A stretch of DNA of 64,000 nucleotides from Bacillota bacterium. GTDB taxonomy: Bacteria > Bacillota > DSM-12270 > Thermacetogeniales > Thermacetogeniaceae. Of this stretch, positions 34,612-42,913 are shown piece by piece; position 1 is the first letter of the stretch, and each line of letters begins with the position of its first letter. The position numbers and the translations under genes were made by a program. The notes below the pieces were generated by a model that did not search any database, was not told where the DNA came from, and worked only from the letters and a program-made list of their open reading frames with translations. The DNA lies in contig JABLXW010000002.1 in the NCBI GenBank assembly GCA_013177945.1, forward strand, positions 55,904-119,903, given 5' to 3'.

Positions 34612-35105
34612 GGCGTATTGTGTCAAACACAGGCCCTCTCCTGCATCTTAGCGAAGCGCAGGCCCTTGATTTGCTGGGGGGAGCGGGGGAAATTCACGTT
34701 CCGCAGGCCGTAGATGTAGAGATGAGGTTTCAAGCTGAAAAATGGCAGGAGCAACGGCCGGCATGGCTGATAGTAGATCCCCTCGTTCCACCTCATAGCG
34801 CAGAAGCGGAATTATGGCTGGAGGCGGGATTGCTTCATGTCGGAGAAGCCGAGGCGATTGCGCTCGCCCGCCAGATTCGTGCTGACTGGCTGGTAACCGA
34901 TGATGCCGCTGCCCGCTTGTTTGCGCAAACGTTAGGAATCGAGGTTCACGGGTCGCTCGGGATTGTCCTGTGGGCAGCGGCTACAGGCCGGCTTAATTGT
35001 CCAGAAGCGGAGGCTATGTTAGACCGGCTGGCGCGTTCGTCGCTTTGGCTTTCGCCACGGGTACTGGCGGAGGCAAAAAAGGCGCTGGAAAAAATCTATT
35101 CTTAG
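34575..35105 (+). CDS. DUF3368 PIN-type toxin
   Basis: 176 residues with the DUF3368 start IVSNTGPLLHLSEAQALDLL, the acidic core GEAEAIALARQIRADWLVTDDAAARLFA and a helical tail. These are PIN-fold ribonuclease toxins paired with small RHH antitoxins. The GTG at 34575 is placed seven bases after GGGAGG inside the antitoxin gene. Confidence 0.78.
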   Translation: MGATARERNENVRRIVSNTGPLLHLSEAQALDLLGGAGEIHVPQAVDVEMRFQAEKWQEQRPAWLIVDPLVPPHSAEAELWLEAGLLHVGEAEAIALARQIRADWLVTDDAAARLFAQTLGIEVHGSLGIVLWAAATGRLNCPEAEAMLDRLARSSLWLSPRVLAEAKKALEKIYS

Positions 35106-35154
35106 TGTTTAGAAAACTCCCGCGGTAACTAAGTTTGGCAGCGGTAGGCCGTAA

Positions 35155-35227
35155 GTAGTGGTGATCATGGAGCAGGCAGAAAGCCTCTACAGAGATTGGC
35201 CGGAGGCGGCCTGAGTGCTGGGCGGCG
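35155..35227 (+). repeat. 73-bp direct repeat, copy 2
   Basis: Second copy of the sequence at 34202-34274. It lies 49 bases after the DUF3368 stop; the coding part ends VVVIMEQAESLYRDWPEAA. A stop codon directly upstream shows only the last 19 codons of the ancestral gene remain. Confidence 0.7.
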
Positions 35228-35547
35228 AAGGGCGGAGAAAAAAAGGGGGGGGCTAAATGATCACGGTGAATTATACGCTCGCTATAGCGGGTGCGGTGGA
35301 AGCGCTCATGACGGTGGCCGGTTGTTAATATTTGGGATCAGGAAGCAAGTTGTGCTGGCGGCATGTAATGTATATATTAAGCAAATATATATCGCGCCTC
35401 ATCAGGAGGCGCTTTTGAAGCGGAAGGCGCGAGCGCTTGGACTGGCGGAAGCAGAACTGGTTTTTTAGACAGGCGGGAGGATTTCCGGGGTTGCGGCGAT
35501 ACCTTAGGGTGTTTGTGGCGACGAAAAGGGTGAATCTTAATTTGTAG
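35228..35547. other. Decayed stretch containing an antitoxin fragment
   Basis: Between repeat copy 2 and the ClC fragment. The only recognisable content is at 35374-35468: QIYIAPHQEALLKRKARALG followed by LAEAELVF and a stop, which fits the core of a ribbon-helix-helix antitoxin cut before its end. No partner toxin follows. Confidence 0.45.
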
Positions 35548-35781
35548 CTGAATTACCTGCGGAAGTGGCTCCTGATCGCTACGGCCATCGGGTTGGTGGC
35601 CGGGATGGGCGCCATCGTTTTTTACGAGGCCATTCATTGGTCCTCGTATCTGTTTCTCCAGTTGGGTGCCGGTTACCGTCCGCCCGCGCCGCTGGGCGAA
35701 GGGCGGCCGGTGGTGACGGAAATCTCCCGGCGCTGGATTTGCTCCAGGTGTTGGGCATGGGTTGCGGCTGGCTGCAATTAG
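35548..35781 (+). pseudogene. N-terminal fragment of a ClC-type chloride channel
   Basis: The frame gives LRKWLLIATAIGLVAGMGAI then VFYEAIHWSSYLFLQLGAGY and RPPAPLGEG, matching the first helix and loop of bacterial ClC transporters. After ~70 residues the similarity ends in unrelated sequence and a stop. No start codon with a site is visible, and the remaining ~90% of the channel is missing. Confidence 0.6.
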
Positions 35782-35961
35782 GGATGCTGAATCGCCCTCT
35801 GTCCCTGGGCGTAACCCTGCCGCAGTTACCTCTTATCGGTGCAGCGGGTGAGCGCCGGGGGTTCCCGGGAGGTACTAGGATAATGCCTTATCGGCAAACT
35901 CCTGCCGGTGACCTTTAGCGGCGGACGCGATCGTTTTTGCGGTGGGCAGAAGATCGGAGGG

Positions 35962-36193
35962 ATGGCGATGGTGAACTGGGGGCGCCGGGCTTTTTGGAGC
36001 GTTCCGGCGACGGAGATCCTGTCCTCGTTACAGGCGGCACCCGGCGGTCTTTCCGGCGCGGAAGCGGCGCGGCGGCTGGCGGCATACTGGCCGAACCGGC
36101 TGCGCCGGGTGCGGGATGTCACGGCGTGGCGGCTTTTCCCGTTCCAGTTTGCGAGCCTCATCGTGCTGCTCCTGCTTTACCTGCGTTTGTCAA
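35962..36193 (+). pseudogene. N-terminus of a cation-transporting P-type ATPase cut by an IS
   Basis: ATG at 35962 behind CGGAGG. The sequence reads WGRRAFWSVPATEILSSLQA, GGLSGAEAARRLAAYWPNRL, then WRLFPFQFASLIVLLLLYL, i.e. the cation-ATPase N-terminal domain and the start of the first membrane helix. The inverted repeat of the IS1182-type element begins at 36195 and no ATPase sequence resumes beyond 39440. The frame stays open into the element, making an artificial fusion ORF with the transposase. Confidence 0.7.
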
Positions 36194-36194
36194 T

Positions 36195-37844
36195 GGGTCT
36201 GTTGCCAAACTCTGTTCCAACCACCGGGAAATCAGGCATTGGATGGGGAATTAACCCAATAAGGCCTAAAAAAATTTGCCAACCTGGTGGTGACTTCGAA
36301 AAGATGATGGGATACAAGTCAACAGAGCGCAAACTGTTCTACATGATCAATTTAGATGAACGTGTTCCCCAGGACCACATCCTGAGACAGATGAACGAAG
36401 TGGTAGACTTTAGTTTCATCTACGACCTGGTACGTCCTTATTACGACTACACGGGAGCACCTTCAACCGACCCGGTTGTAGTCTTTAAGATGGCTTTATT
36501 GGGTTACCTCTACGGGATAACGAGTGAACGCAAATTAGCGGAGGAGTACCGTCTCAATCTAGCTTTCATGTGGTTTCTGGGGTATGACATAGACGAGATA
36601 CCTCCAAATCACAGTATTCTCTCCAAGGCGAGGAAGCGCTTCGGACGTAACACATACGAGCAGTTTTTTAATGAGAACCTCAAGCTCTGCCAAGAAGCAG
36701 GGCTTGTTGAAGGCAATAAAGTCTTCTTAGATGCCACTTTGCTCAAGGCCAACGCATCTTTTAACTCCCTTGAAGAGCGCAAAGAGGCTTGTGAACTCAA
36801 GTACAGCCCGGAAGAGTACCTGGACAGGGTCTGGGCCGAGAACCAGGAGGAACAGGAAGAGGATAAACAACACAGTCAAAACGAGCCGGATGAAGGCCAC
36901 AGCAATTCCAACAGTGCCGGTTCTCAGGGAACAACAGTTGAACCAAACAAAGAAACAGACCAAGAAAGCAAAGGCAAAAAGGTAAAGACAAACGAGCGTT
37001 TAGTCAGCCGGACCGATCCCGATGCTGCCTTGATCACCTACAACAACTCCAAAGGTGTCCTTCTTGCCCACAAGGTCCACATTGCCGTTGACAGTGGACC
37101 AGCGCGTATAGTGACAGGGGTAGAAGTAACCCCAGGAAACGTTGCTGAGGCTCGTGTAGCCCTGACTTTAATTGGCAAGCACACCTGGAACACCGGCTGC
37201 CTCCCCGAAGAAGCAGTTGCCGACAAAGGTTACGGCAGGAAACACTTTTACTCCTTTCTTAAGCAGGCGGGGATTCTACCCAGTATCCCCTACCCGAAGC
37301 CTTGGAGGAAGAAGCGCAAAGAGAAGTTTGATGCTGGCTTCGTCTACGACGAGAAAGAGGATGTTTACATCTGTCCTCAAGGCAAGAAGATGTACCGCAT
37401 GGAAGCTTACGGAGACGGTTCTATACTCTACCGGGTGCACAGGTCTGCCTGTAGAGGCTGCCCTTACAAAGGAGTTCTCTGCAAAGCAAAGCGGCCTTCA
37501 ATTGTTCGAAAGACAAAGACAGAACTGATGGATTGGGTTGACCAACACCTAGCGACAGAAAAGGCTAAAGAAAGTATTAAAAAGAGAGCGCCTTGGGTTG
37601 AGACTGTGTTTGCTGAGATGAAAGCTGTGCATGGTTTGAGCAGGGCGACATTACGAGGAAGGGACAAAGTTCAGATTCAAGCTCTGTTGGCAATGGCGGT
37701 GCACAACATCAAGCAGTTGGTGAAGTCAGTTAAGAAAAGGTCCCGAAATGCAGGAAGCCAACGCTTTTTGCTCTCTTTTGCTATCAGATTCATGTTTGAG
37801 TTTGGTGTTGTGGTGTGTAATTCTAGGTCTTTGGCAACAGACCC
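36195..37844 (+). mobile_element. IS1182-type element, copy A
   Basis: Left end GGGTCTGTTGCCAAAC (36195-36210); right end TTTGGCAACAGACCC (37830-37844), an exact 15-bp inverted repeat. It contains one transposase gene on the plus strand. No clear target duplication. Confidence 0.8.
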
Positions 37845-38070
37845 CAATATAGAATTGATCCACCCGATAATGGGGTTATTGCCAAAGACCCTAAAATACC
37901 AAGGCCAAAGAGTTGAATCCAACAGAAAAATGCAGAAGCATTTCCTTTGCCCATCCAGGCACCCGGCCTTTCCTCATTACCTTCACCTTGATATTGTGCA
38001 CTGCACAGGCCAGCAGTGCCTGGATCTGCACTTTCTCTCTTCCACGCAGTGTTGCTCTGGCCAATCCTAA
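36304..38070 (+). CDS. IS1182 family transposase, copy A (C-terminus runs into copy B)
   Basis: 588 residues from ATG 36304. DDE-type transposase: N-terminal DUF772 domain (DFSFIYDLVRPYYDYTGAPS, DPVVVFKMALLGYLYGITSE), an internal charged insert, the DDE core (LVSRTDPDAALI, VADKGYGRKHFY), a CxxC cluster (CRGCPYKGVLCK) and a final WVETVFAEMKAVHGLSRATLRGR. The gene has no stop inside its own element: it reads through the right inverted repeat and ~85 codons antisense to copy B. The frame is also open upstream into the ATPase fragment. It may still be functional. Confidence 0.85.
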   Translation: MMGYKSTERKLFYMINLDERVPQDHILRQMNEVVDFSFIYDLVRPYYDYTGAPSTDPVVVFKMALLGYLYGITSERKLAEEYRLNLAFMWFLGYDIDEIPPNHSILSKARKRFGRNTYEQFFNENLKLCQEAGLVEGNKVFLDATLLKANASFNSLEERKEACELKYSPEEYLDRVWAENQEEQEEDKQHSQNEPDEGHSNSNSAGSQGTTVEPNKETDQESKGKKVKTNERLVSRTDPDAALITYNNSKGVLLAHKVHIAVDSGPARIVTGVEVTPGNVAEARVALTLIGKHTWNTGCLPEEAVADKGYGRKHFYSFLKQAGILPSIPYPKPWRKKRKEKFDAGFVYDEKEDVYICPQGKKMYRMEAYGDGSILYRVHRSACRGCPYKGVLCKAKRPSIVRKTKTELMDWVDQHLATEKAKESIKKRAPWVETVFAEMKAVHGLSRATLRGRDKVQIQALLAMAVHNIKQLVKSVKKRSRNAGSQRFLLSFAIRFMFEFGVVVCNSRSLATDPNIELIHPIMGLLPKTLKYQGQRVESNRKMQKHFLCPSRHPAFPHYLHLDIVHCTGQQCLDLHFLSSTQCCSGQS

Positions 38071-39440
38071 GGGCCCTTTCAGTTCAGCAAAGGCAGTTTC
38101 AACCCGGTGGGGACGCTCCTTCAAGCTCTGTTTCGCATAACCAGTCGCCAGATGTCCATTGACCCATTTCATGAGTTCATCATTGTAACTGGTCTTTATT
38201 GAAGGCCGTTTAGCTTTACAGAGTGTTCCGTGGTAAACACATCCCCGGCAGGCATGGCGGTGGACACGGTAAAGGGCGCCGTCGGAAGATTTGTCCATGC
38301 GGTACATTTTCTTTCCCTGCGGGCAGTAGTAAACGTCCTCTTTTTCATCGTAAACAAAGCCGGCTTCGAGCTTCTTTTTGCGCATCGTCTTGCGGGGCTT
38401 AGGATAAGGTATGCTGGGCAGGATGCCTGCCTGCTTGAGAAAAGCGTAAAGATACCGTCTCCCGTAGCCTCTGTCTGCAATTGCTTCCTGAGGTAAGAGA
38501 TGTGTGTTCCAGATGTGCCTGCCGATGAGGCCTGCAGCTACCCTAGCTTCTGGAACAGATCCAGATGTGGTTTCCACCGCTGTTACAATCCTTGCCGGAC
38601 CTCCGGCTACAGCAATGTGCACCTTATGGGCAAGCAAGACGCCTTTGGAATTGATGCGCGTAACAAGGGCGGCATCCGGATCTGTTCTGCTGACCAGGCG
38701 CTCGTTGGTTTTCGGCTTGCCTTTTCCTTTTTTGCTCTCGTTCTGGCCTGAAGGAGCAATAGGGCTGCCTTCTCCATCTTCAGGATCTTCAGGTGTCTCG
38801 TTCTCTGCCCAGACCCGGTCAAGGTACTGTTCCGGCGTTTGCAGCTCCTGGTAAGGCCGGCGTTCTGTGAGGGAGTCCAGGGATGCGTTTGCTTTCAGGA
38901 GAGTGGCGTCGAGGAAGACCTTGTTGCCCTCTATCAGGCCTGCCTTTTCGCAGAGCATGACCACATGCCTGAAAAACTGCTCGTAGACGTCCCGCCCGAA
39001 ACGTGACCTTGCCTTGGAGAGGATGCTGTGGTCTGGAGGAGTTTCATCTATGTCATAGCCCAGAAACCATATGAAGGCCATGTTCAGCCGGCATTCCTCT
39101 GCCAGTTTGCGCTCGCTGGTAATCCCGTAAAGGTAGCCCAACAGGGCCATTTTAAAGACAACAACCGGATCGACGGAAGGAGCGCCGGTGTGGCTGTAGT
39201 AGGGCCTGACCATGTCATAGATAAAGCTGAAGTCGACTGCTCTGCTTATCTGTCTTAAAAGATGGTCTTCGGGCACGCGCTTGTCGAGGTCAAACATGTA
39301 AAAGATCTTGCGCCCTGCAGATTTTCGACCCATCATCTGAAATCACCGCAGGATTGATTTTTGCCATTTCTCTAGTGATTAATTCTCCATAAAGGATTCA
39401 ATCTCCTGGCCCGATTTGGCATGAGTTTGGCAACAGACCC
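37873..39440 (-). mobile_element. IS1182-type element, copy B (inverted relative to A)
   Basis: Outer end TTTGGCAACAGACCC (39426-39440) is identical to the copy A ends; the inner end GGGTTATTGCCAAA (37873-37886) has diverged. Only 28 bases separate it from copy A, giving a tail-to-tail pair. Confidence 0.78.
37891..39336 (-). CDS. IS1182 family transposase, copy B
   Basis: 481 residues, closely related to the copy A protein (shared DFSFIYDMVRPYYSHTGAPS, KMALLGYLYGITSERKLAEE, CRGCVYHGTLCKAKRPSIK) but differing across the charged insert, so it is a sister element and not a recent duplicate. It terminates normally at LALVF just inside its left end. It is convergent with transposase A. Confidence 0.88.
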   Translation of the reverse strand: MMGRKSAGRKIFYMFDLDKRVPEDHLLRQISRAVDFSFIYDMVRPYYSHTGAPSVDPVVVFKMALLGYLYGITSERKLAEECRLNMAFIWFLGYDIDETPPDHSILSKARSRFGRDVYEQFFRHVVMLCEKAGLIEGNKVFLDATLLKANASLDSLTERRPYQELQTPEQYLDRVWAENETPEDPEDGEGSPIAPSGQNESKKGKGKPKTNERLVSRTDPDAALVTRINSKGVLLAHKVHIAVAGGPARIVTAVETTSGSVPEARVAAGLIGRHIWNTHLLPQEAIADRGYGRRYLYAFLKQAGILPSIPYPKPRKTMRKKKLEAGFVYDEKEDVYYCPQGKKMYRMDKSSDGALYRVHRHACRGCVYHGTLCKAKRPSIKTSYNDELMKWVNGHLATGYAKQSLKERPHRVETAFAELKGPLGLARATLRGREKVQIQALLACAVHNIKVKVMRKGRVPGWAKEMLLHFSVGFNSLALVF

Positions 39441-39698
39441 ATCGACCGAAATGGATCACTTTTAAACCGGCCTTGACATATTGTTCGTTTTCTGGAAGAC
39501 GGCGGGGAGTGTTTTTAAAAAAATCCTACGGTGGGTTGACTTTATCGCCTGAAGCCCGGCCGCTTGTTGTTTTCAACAGAGGTAAGCAAGTTATATAATC
39601 AAGCGACCCATTCATCCTGCTTTACAGGAGTGACTTCTGGCATAAGATTTAAGTAATGCCAGTTTTTTATTGCCAGGAAAAAAGAAGGGAGGAAGGAA

Positions 39699-41021
39699 AT
39701 GCTAAAAATATGTAGAATTCATCATAGGGCGTTTAAAATTAATGATTTGACATTAACAGTCCTGACTGACGACGGAGGTATCCCTGTGAAAAAATTGCTC
39801 CCTGGTGGTGATCTTCACTTTGAAATAGATCCTCCGGAAATTAAACCAGTTGTGCTGGATCTTTTCTGTGGAGCAGGGGGGCTTAGCCTGGGTTTTGAAT
39901 TAGCTGGCTACTATATAGGGCTAGGCGTGGAAATGGACAGGTGGGCTTACGAAACTCATTCTTATAATTTCAACGGCCGTTGTCATTTTGGAAACATTAA
40001 AGATATTCAAAACCCTGAGAAACTGATCAGAAAGTATGATCTCGAAAGAGTGGATGTTATTGTCGGCGGCCCACCCTGCCAGGGTTTCAGTCGGGTCGGT
40101 AGAGGTAAAATCAGGAGCCTGCTGAAGGATCCAACCTACATTCATGATCCTCGCAATCAGCTATATCGTGAATTTCTAAGGTTTCTCGAAGCTTTGAGAC
40201 CCCTTTACTTTGTAATGGAAAATGTTCCTGATATGCAGTATTATGTGGACCACGATGAACTTCTTCTGGAAAAGATGCTTCGTTATTTAAGAAAAATAGG
40301 TTACACTGCCGAATGGCAGATTTTACATGCGGATCATTATGGTGTACCGCAAACGCGAAAAAGACTTTTTGTTGTAGGTAACAGAATAGGGCATGAAATT
40401 GTATGGCCTGAAAAAACCCATGAGGGAAGACCTGTAACGGTCTGGGATGCGATAGGTGATCTACCCATTGTTCCTCACGGTCACCGGGAGGATGAGATTG
40501 CATATATACCACGGAGAAATTTGAACAATTATCAGCGTTTTATGCGTGAAGGGGCTGGAGGTGTCCTGTACAATCATCAAACCCGGTGGCACAACGAACA
40601 GGATCTGGCTGCCTTTGCCTTGCTTGAGGAAGGTGGGAAATATGCTGATCTGCCAGCAAAATACAAACGTTATCGAGATGATATTTTCAAGGATAAGTAC
40701 CGTAAGTTGTACAGGGATAGTCCCTCCTGGACCATCGAAGCTCATATAGGGAAAGATACATACCGGCACATTTATCCCAGCAGAAAAGGTGAACCCGAGC
40801 CGCCGCGCACGATTTCCGTCAGGGAAGCAGCCAGGTTACAGAGCTTTCCTGACCGTTTCCGCTTCGTGGGTCCGTTTACACGACAGTTTCACCAAGTGGG
40901 AAATGCTGTGCCCCCCCTTCTTGCCAGAGCTGTTGCCAGAGCCATTCTGCCGGGCGTGCTTAAAGGGATATCACTGATAAGTGAAACAAAACAGGGTATC
41001 AGGATTGGAGCTGGATATTAA
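39699..41021 (+). CDS. DNA (cytosine-5) methyltransferase
   Basis: 440 residues. Motif I LDLFCGAGGLSLGFE (near residue 52), motif IV GGPPCQGFS with the catalytic Cys, motif VI MENVPD, motif VIII QTRKRLFVVG, and motifs IX-X TISVREAARLQSFP and VGNAVPPLLARA. A ~45-residue N-terminal extension precedes motif I. GGGAGGAAGG precedes the ATG at 39699. It heads a row of four same-strand genes; no restriction endonuclease gene was recognised. The region is AT-richer than the flanks, a sign of transfer. A TATAAT at 39594-39599 may be its -10, but no convincing -35 accompanies it. Confidence 0.93.
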   Translation: MLKICRIHHRAFKINDLTLTVLTDDGGIPVKKLLPGGDLHFEIDPPEIKPVVLDLFCGAGGLSLGFELAGYYIGLGVEMDRWAYETHSYNFNGRCHFGNIKDIQNPEKLIRKYDLERVDVIVGGPPCQGFSRVGRGKIRSLLKDPTYIHDPRNQLYREFLRFLEALRPLYFVMENVPDMQYYVDHDELLLEKMLRYLRKIGYTAEWQILHADHYGVPQTRKRLFVVGNRIGHEIVWPEKTHEGRPVTVWDAIGDLPIVPHGHREDEIAYIPRRNLNNYQRFMREGAGGVLYNHQTRWHNEQDLAAFALLEEGGKYADLPAKYKRYRDDIFKDKYRKLYRDSPSWTIEAHIGKDTYRHIYPSRKGEPEPPRTISVREAARLQSFPDRFRFVGPFTRQFHQVGNAVPPLLARAVARAILPGVLKGISLISETKQGIRIGAGY

Positions 41022-41039
41022 GTTAAGCTGGATATTAAG

Positions 41040-41726
41040 GTGGGGAAACGAATGTGTAACGAATCTGAAGGTAAAATTCTCTTCCCTGACCTGATTGCCT
41101 TTCGTAGATCCCTGATTGACTGGGGACAGGAACATTTCCGTTCATTCCCCTGGCGACTCAACCGGGATCCCTACCGCATCCTGGTAGCAGAAATTATGCT
41201 TCACCGTACCCGTGCATCACAGGTTGTGCCGGTATACAAGAAATTTATAAATCGCTACCCCGATGTTAAAAGTCTGGCTTCTGCGACTAAAAATGAGTTA
41301 CACGAAGTTTTATTTCCTCTGGGACTTCGCTGGAGGGTGAACCTGATTCACGAAATGGCGTCCTCCCTTGTTGAACGTTTTGGTGGTAGAGTGCCAGAGG
41401 GAAGAGAAGACCTGTTGTCCCTTCCGGGGATCAGTGATTACATTACTGGTGCAGTACGCTGTTTCGCATGGAATTACCCGGAGCCACTGGCAGATACCAA
41501 TACGGTGAGAATCATCGGTCGGCTTTTCGGTCTCAGGGTCAGCGATTCATCCCGGCGTAATCGCCATTTTCGGAAACTACTGGCTGTTCTTGTTGATCCG
41601 GACGAAGCGGCGGCATATAATTATGCCCTGCTGGATCTGGCTAATGAGGTGTGTACGCAAAAGCAGCTGCCGAAATGCTCACAGTGTCCCGTTTCGGTAT
41701 GGTGTGCGTACGTCGCTGGAGCGTGA
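41040..41726 (+). CDS. HhH-GPD DNA glycosylase (MutY / T:G-mismatch glycosylase-like)
   Basis: 228 residues. Helix-hairpin-helix LLSLPGISDYITGAVRCFAW with the catalytic Asp in EPLADTNTVRII, and a C-terminal 4Fe-4S cluster (C-x7-C-x2-C-x5-C, positions within VCTQKQLPKCSQCPVSVWC). N-terminal FPWRLNRDPYRILVAEIMLH fits MutY/Nth-type enzymes. The MutY C-terminal domain is absent. Placed next to a 5mC methyltransferase, it may repair T:G mismatches from deaminated 5-methylcytosine, as described for the archaeal Mig enzyme beside M.MthTI. Start GTG 41040. Confidence 0.82.
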   Translation: MGKRMCNESEGKILFPDLIAFRRSLIDWGQEHFRSFPWRLNRDPYRILVAEIMLHRTRASQVVPVYKKFINRYPDVKSLASATKNELHEVLFPLGLRWRVNLIHEMASSLVERFGGRVPEGREDLLSLPGISDYITGAVRCFAWNYPEPLADTNTVRIIGRLFGLRVSDSSRRNRHFRKLLAVLVDPDEAAAYNYALLDLANEVCTQKQLPKCSQCPVSVWCAYVAGA

Positions 41727-41731
41727 TTACT

Positions 41732-42913
41732 ATGAAAAAAACAGATATTGGGAGAACAGAGGAATATCATTCCAGCAAAGCAGTATTCCGTCCCAGGGCA
41801 CGAATTCTTCAGATTCTGGGACAGGAAATGATTAGCAGTAATGTGGTCGCTGTCATTGAGCTGGTCAAAAATTCATATGATGCAGATGCCACCAGGGTTC
41901 TAGTTCGCTTTCAAGGTCCTCTGGAAGCTGGCCAGGGAAGCATAGAGATCATAGATAATGGTCACGGTATGTCTCTTAAAACAATCAGAGAAGCCTGGAT
42001 GGAACCAGCTACAATTTTCAGGAGACGAAGGGCACATAGTAAACGACGTTTTCGTCGTGTACTGGGGGAAAAAGGTATTGGCCGATTTGCAACCTCGCGC
42101 CTTGCCAGCACTCTTGAAATTGTAACACGCCTTGAAAATAGTGAGCAGGAGATAACAGTTCTACTCGACTGGAGGCAGTTTGAGGATGAAGAAAAGTACC
42201 TGGATGAAGTTGAGGTTCTGTGGGAAGAAAGAAAACCAGTAGAAATAAATCCTGGTGGAACGATAGAGATGCTTTATGAAAAAGATGATATTCTTCCACC
42301 AGTAGAGCAACTAACTCATGGAACCATCCTTAGAATGAAAGGTCTGCGTTCTGCATGGGGAAAAGATCAGATCGAAGATCTACGGAGAGGATTGTCAAGA
42401 CTTGTTTCACCGTTTTTTGGTCGTGACGAGGTAACTGCAAATGATGAGTTTCAAATCCGTCTTGAATTTCCCGAGCCTTTTGAAAATTTTTCTGAAGTGA
42501 TTGAACCACCGGAAATTATAAAAACGCCTCATTACATGATAGCGGGCGATATTTGTGAAGATGGATATTTTAACCTCATGATCAGGTTACGGGGGAAAGA
42601 TGATCCGGAAGAAATAAGCGGTATATTTATTCTAACTGATGGTAGAAAGCCAGAATGTGGGCCTTTCCGTCTGGAAATACGTGTCTGGGATCGTGAGGAA
42701 AGGTCACTGGATGAGCTTGCAAAACAGCACAATTTGACCATACAGGACATTAGAGAGACTCTGGATTACATGGCAGGAATAAGTATTTACCGTGATGGAT
42801 TCAGAGTTTTACCATACGGTGAACCACATAATGACTGGCTTCGCCTTGACTTGCGCAGCAGGCTGAATCCCACTTTACGGTTGGCCAACAACCAAGTAAT
42901 TGGTTATGTTTAA
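41732..42913 (+). CDS. GHKL ATPase, N-terminal half of a frameshifted double-GHKL protein
   Basis: From ATG 41732. The GHKL fold resembles MORC/HSP90-type ATPases: N-box VIELVKNSYDADA, G1 IIDNGHGMS, and GEKGIGRFATSRL for the lid. Then a ~250-residue transducer-like middle. The frame stops at TAA 42911 after NNQVIGYV; shifting back one base continues with LISADRNPNLRDQSNREGL, so one base appears lost. The continuing part is a histidine-kinase core (next entry). Similar ATPases have been described beside methyltransferases in restriction-like loci (MORC/MutL-type, Z1 systems). Confidence 0.78.
   Translation: MKKTDIGRTEEYHSSKAVFRPRARILQILGQEMISSNVVAVIELVKNSYDADATRVLVRFQGPLEAGQGSIEIIDNGHGMSLKTIREAWMEPATIFRRRRAHSKRRFRRVLGEKGIGRFATSRLASTLEIVTRLENSEQEITVLLDWRQFEDEEKYLDEVEVLWEERKPVEINPGGTIEMLYEKDDILPPVEQLTHGTILRMKGLRSAWGKDQIEDLRRGLSRLVSPFFGRDEVTANDEFQIRLEFPEPFENFSEVIEPPEIIKTPHYMIAGDICEDGYFNLMIRLRGKDDPEEISGIFILTDGRKPECGPFRLEIRVWDREERSLDELAKQHNLTIQDIRETLDYMAGISIYRDGFRVLPYGEPHNDWLRLDLRSRLNPTLRLANNQVIGYV

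Noticed and set aside
34202..35227. The 73-bp repeats as a CRISPR or transposon ends
   Set aside because: Only two copies, same orientation, with coding character; no spacer array and no inverted termini.
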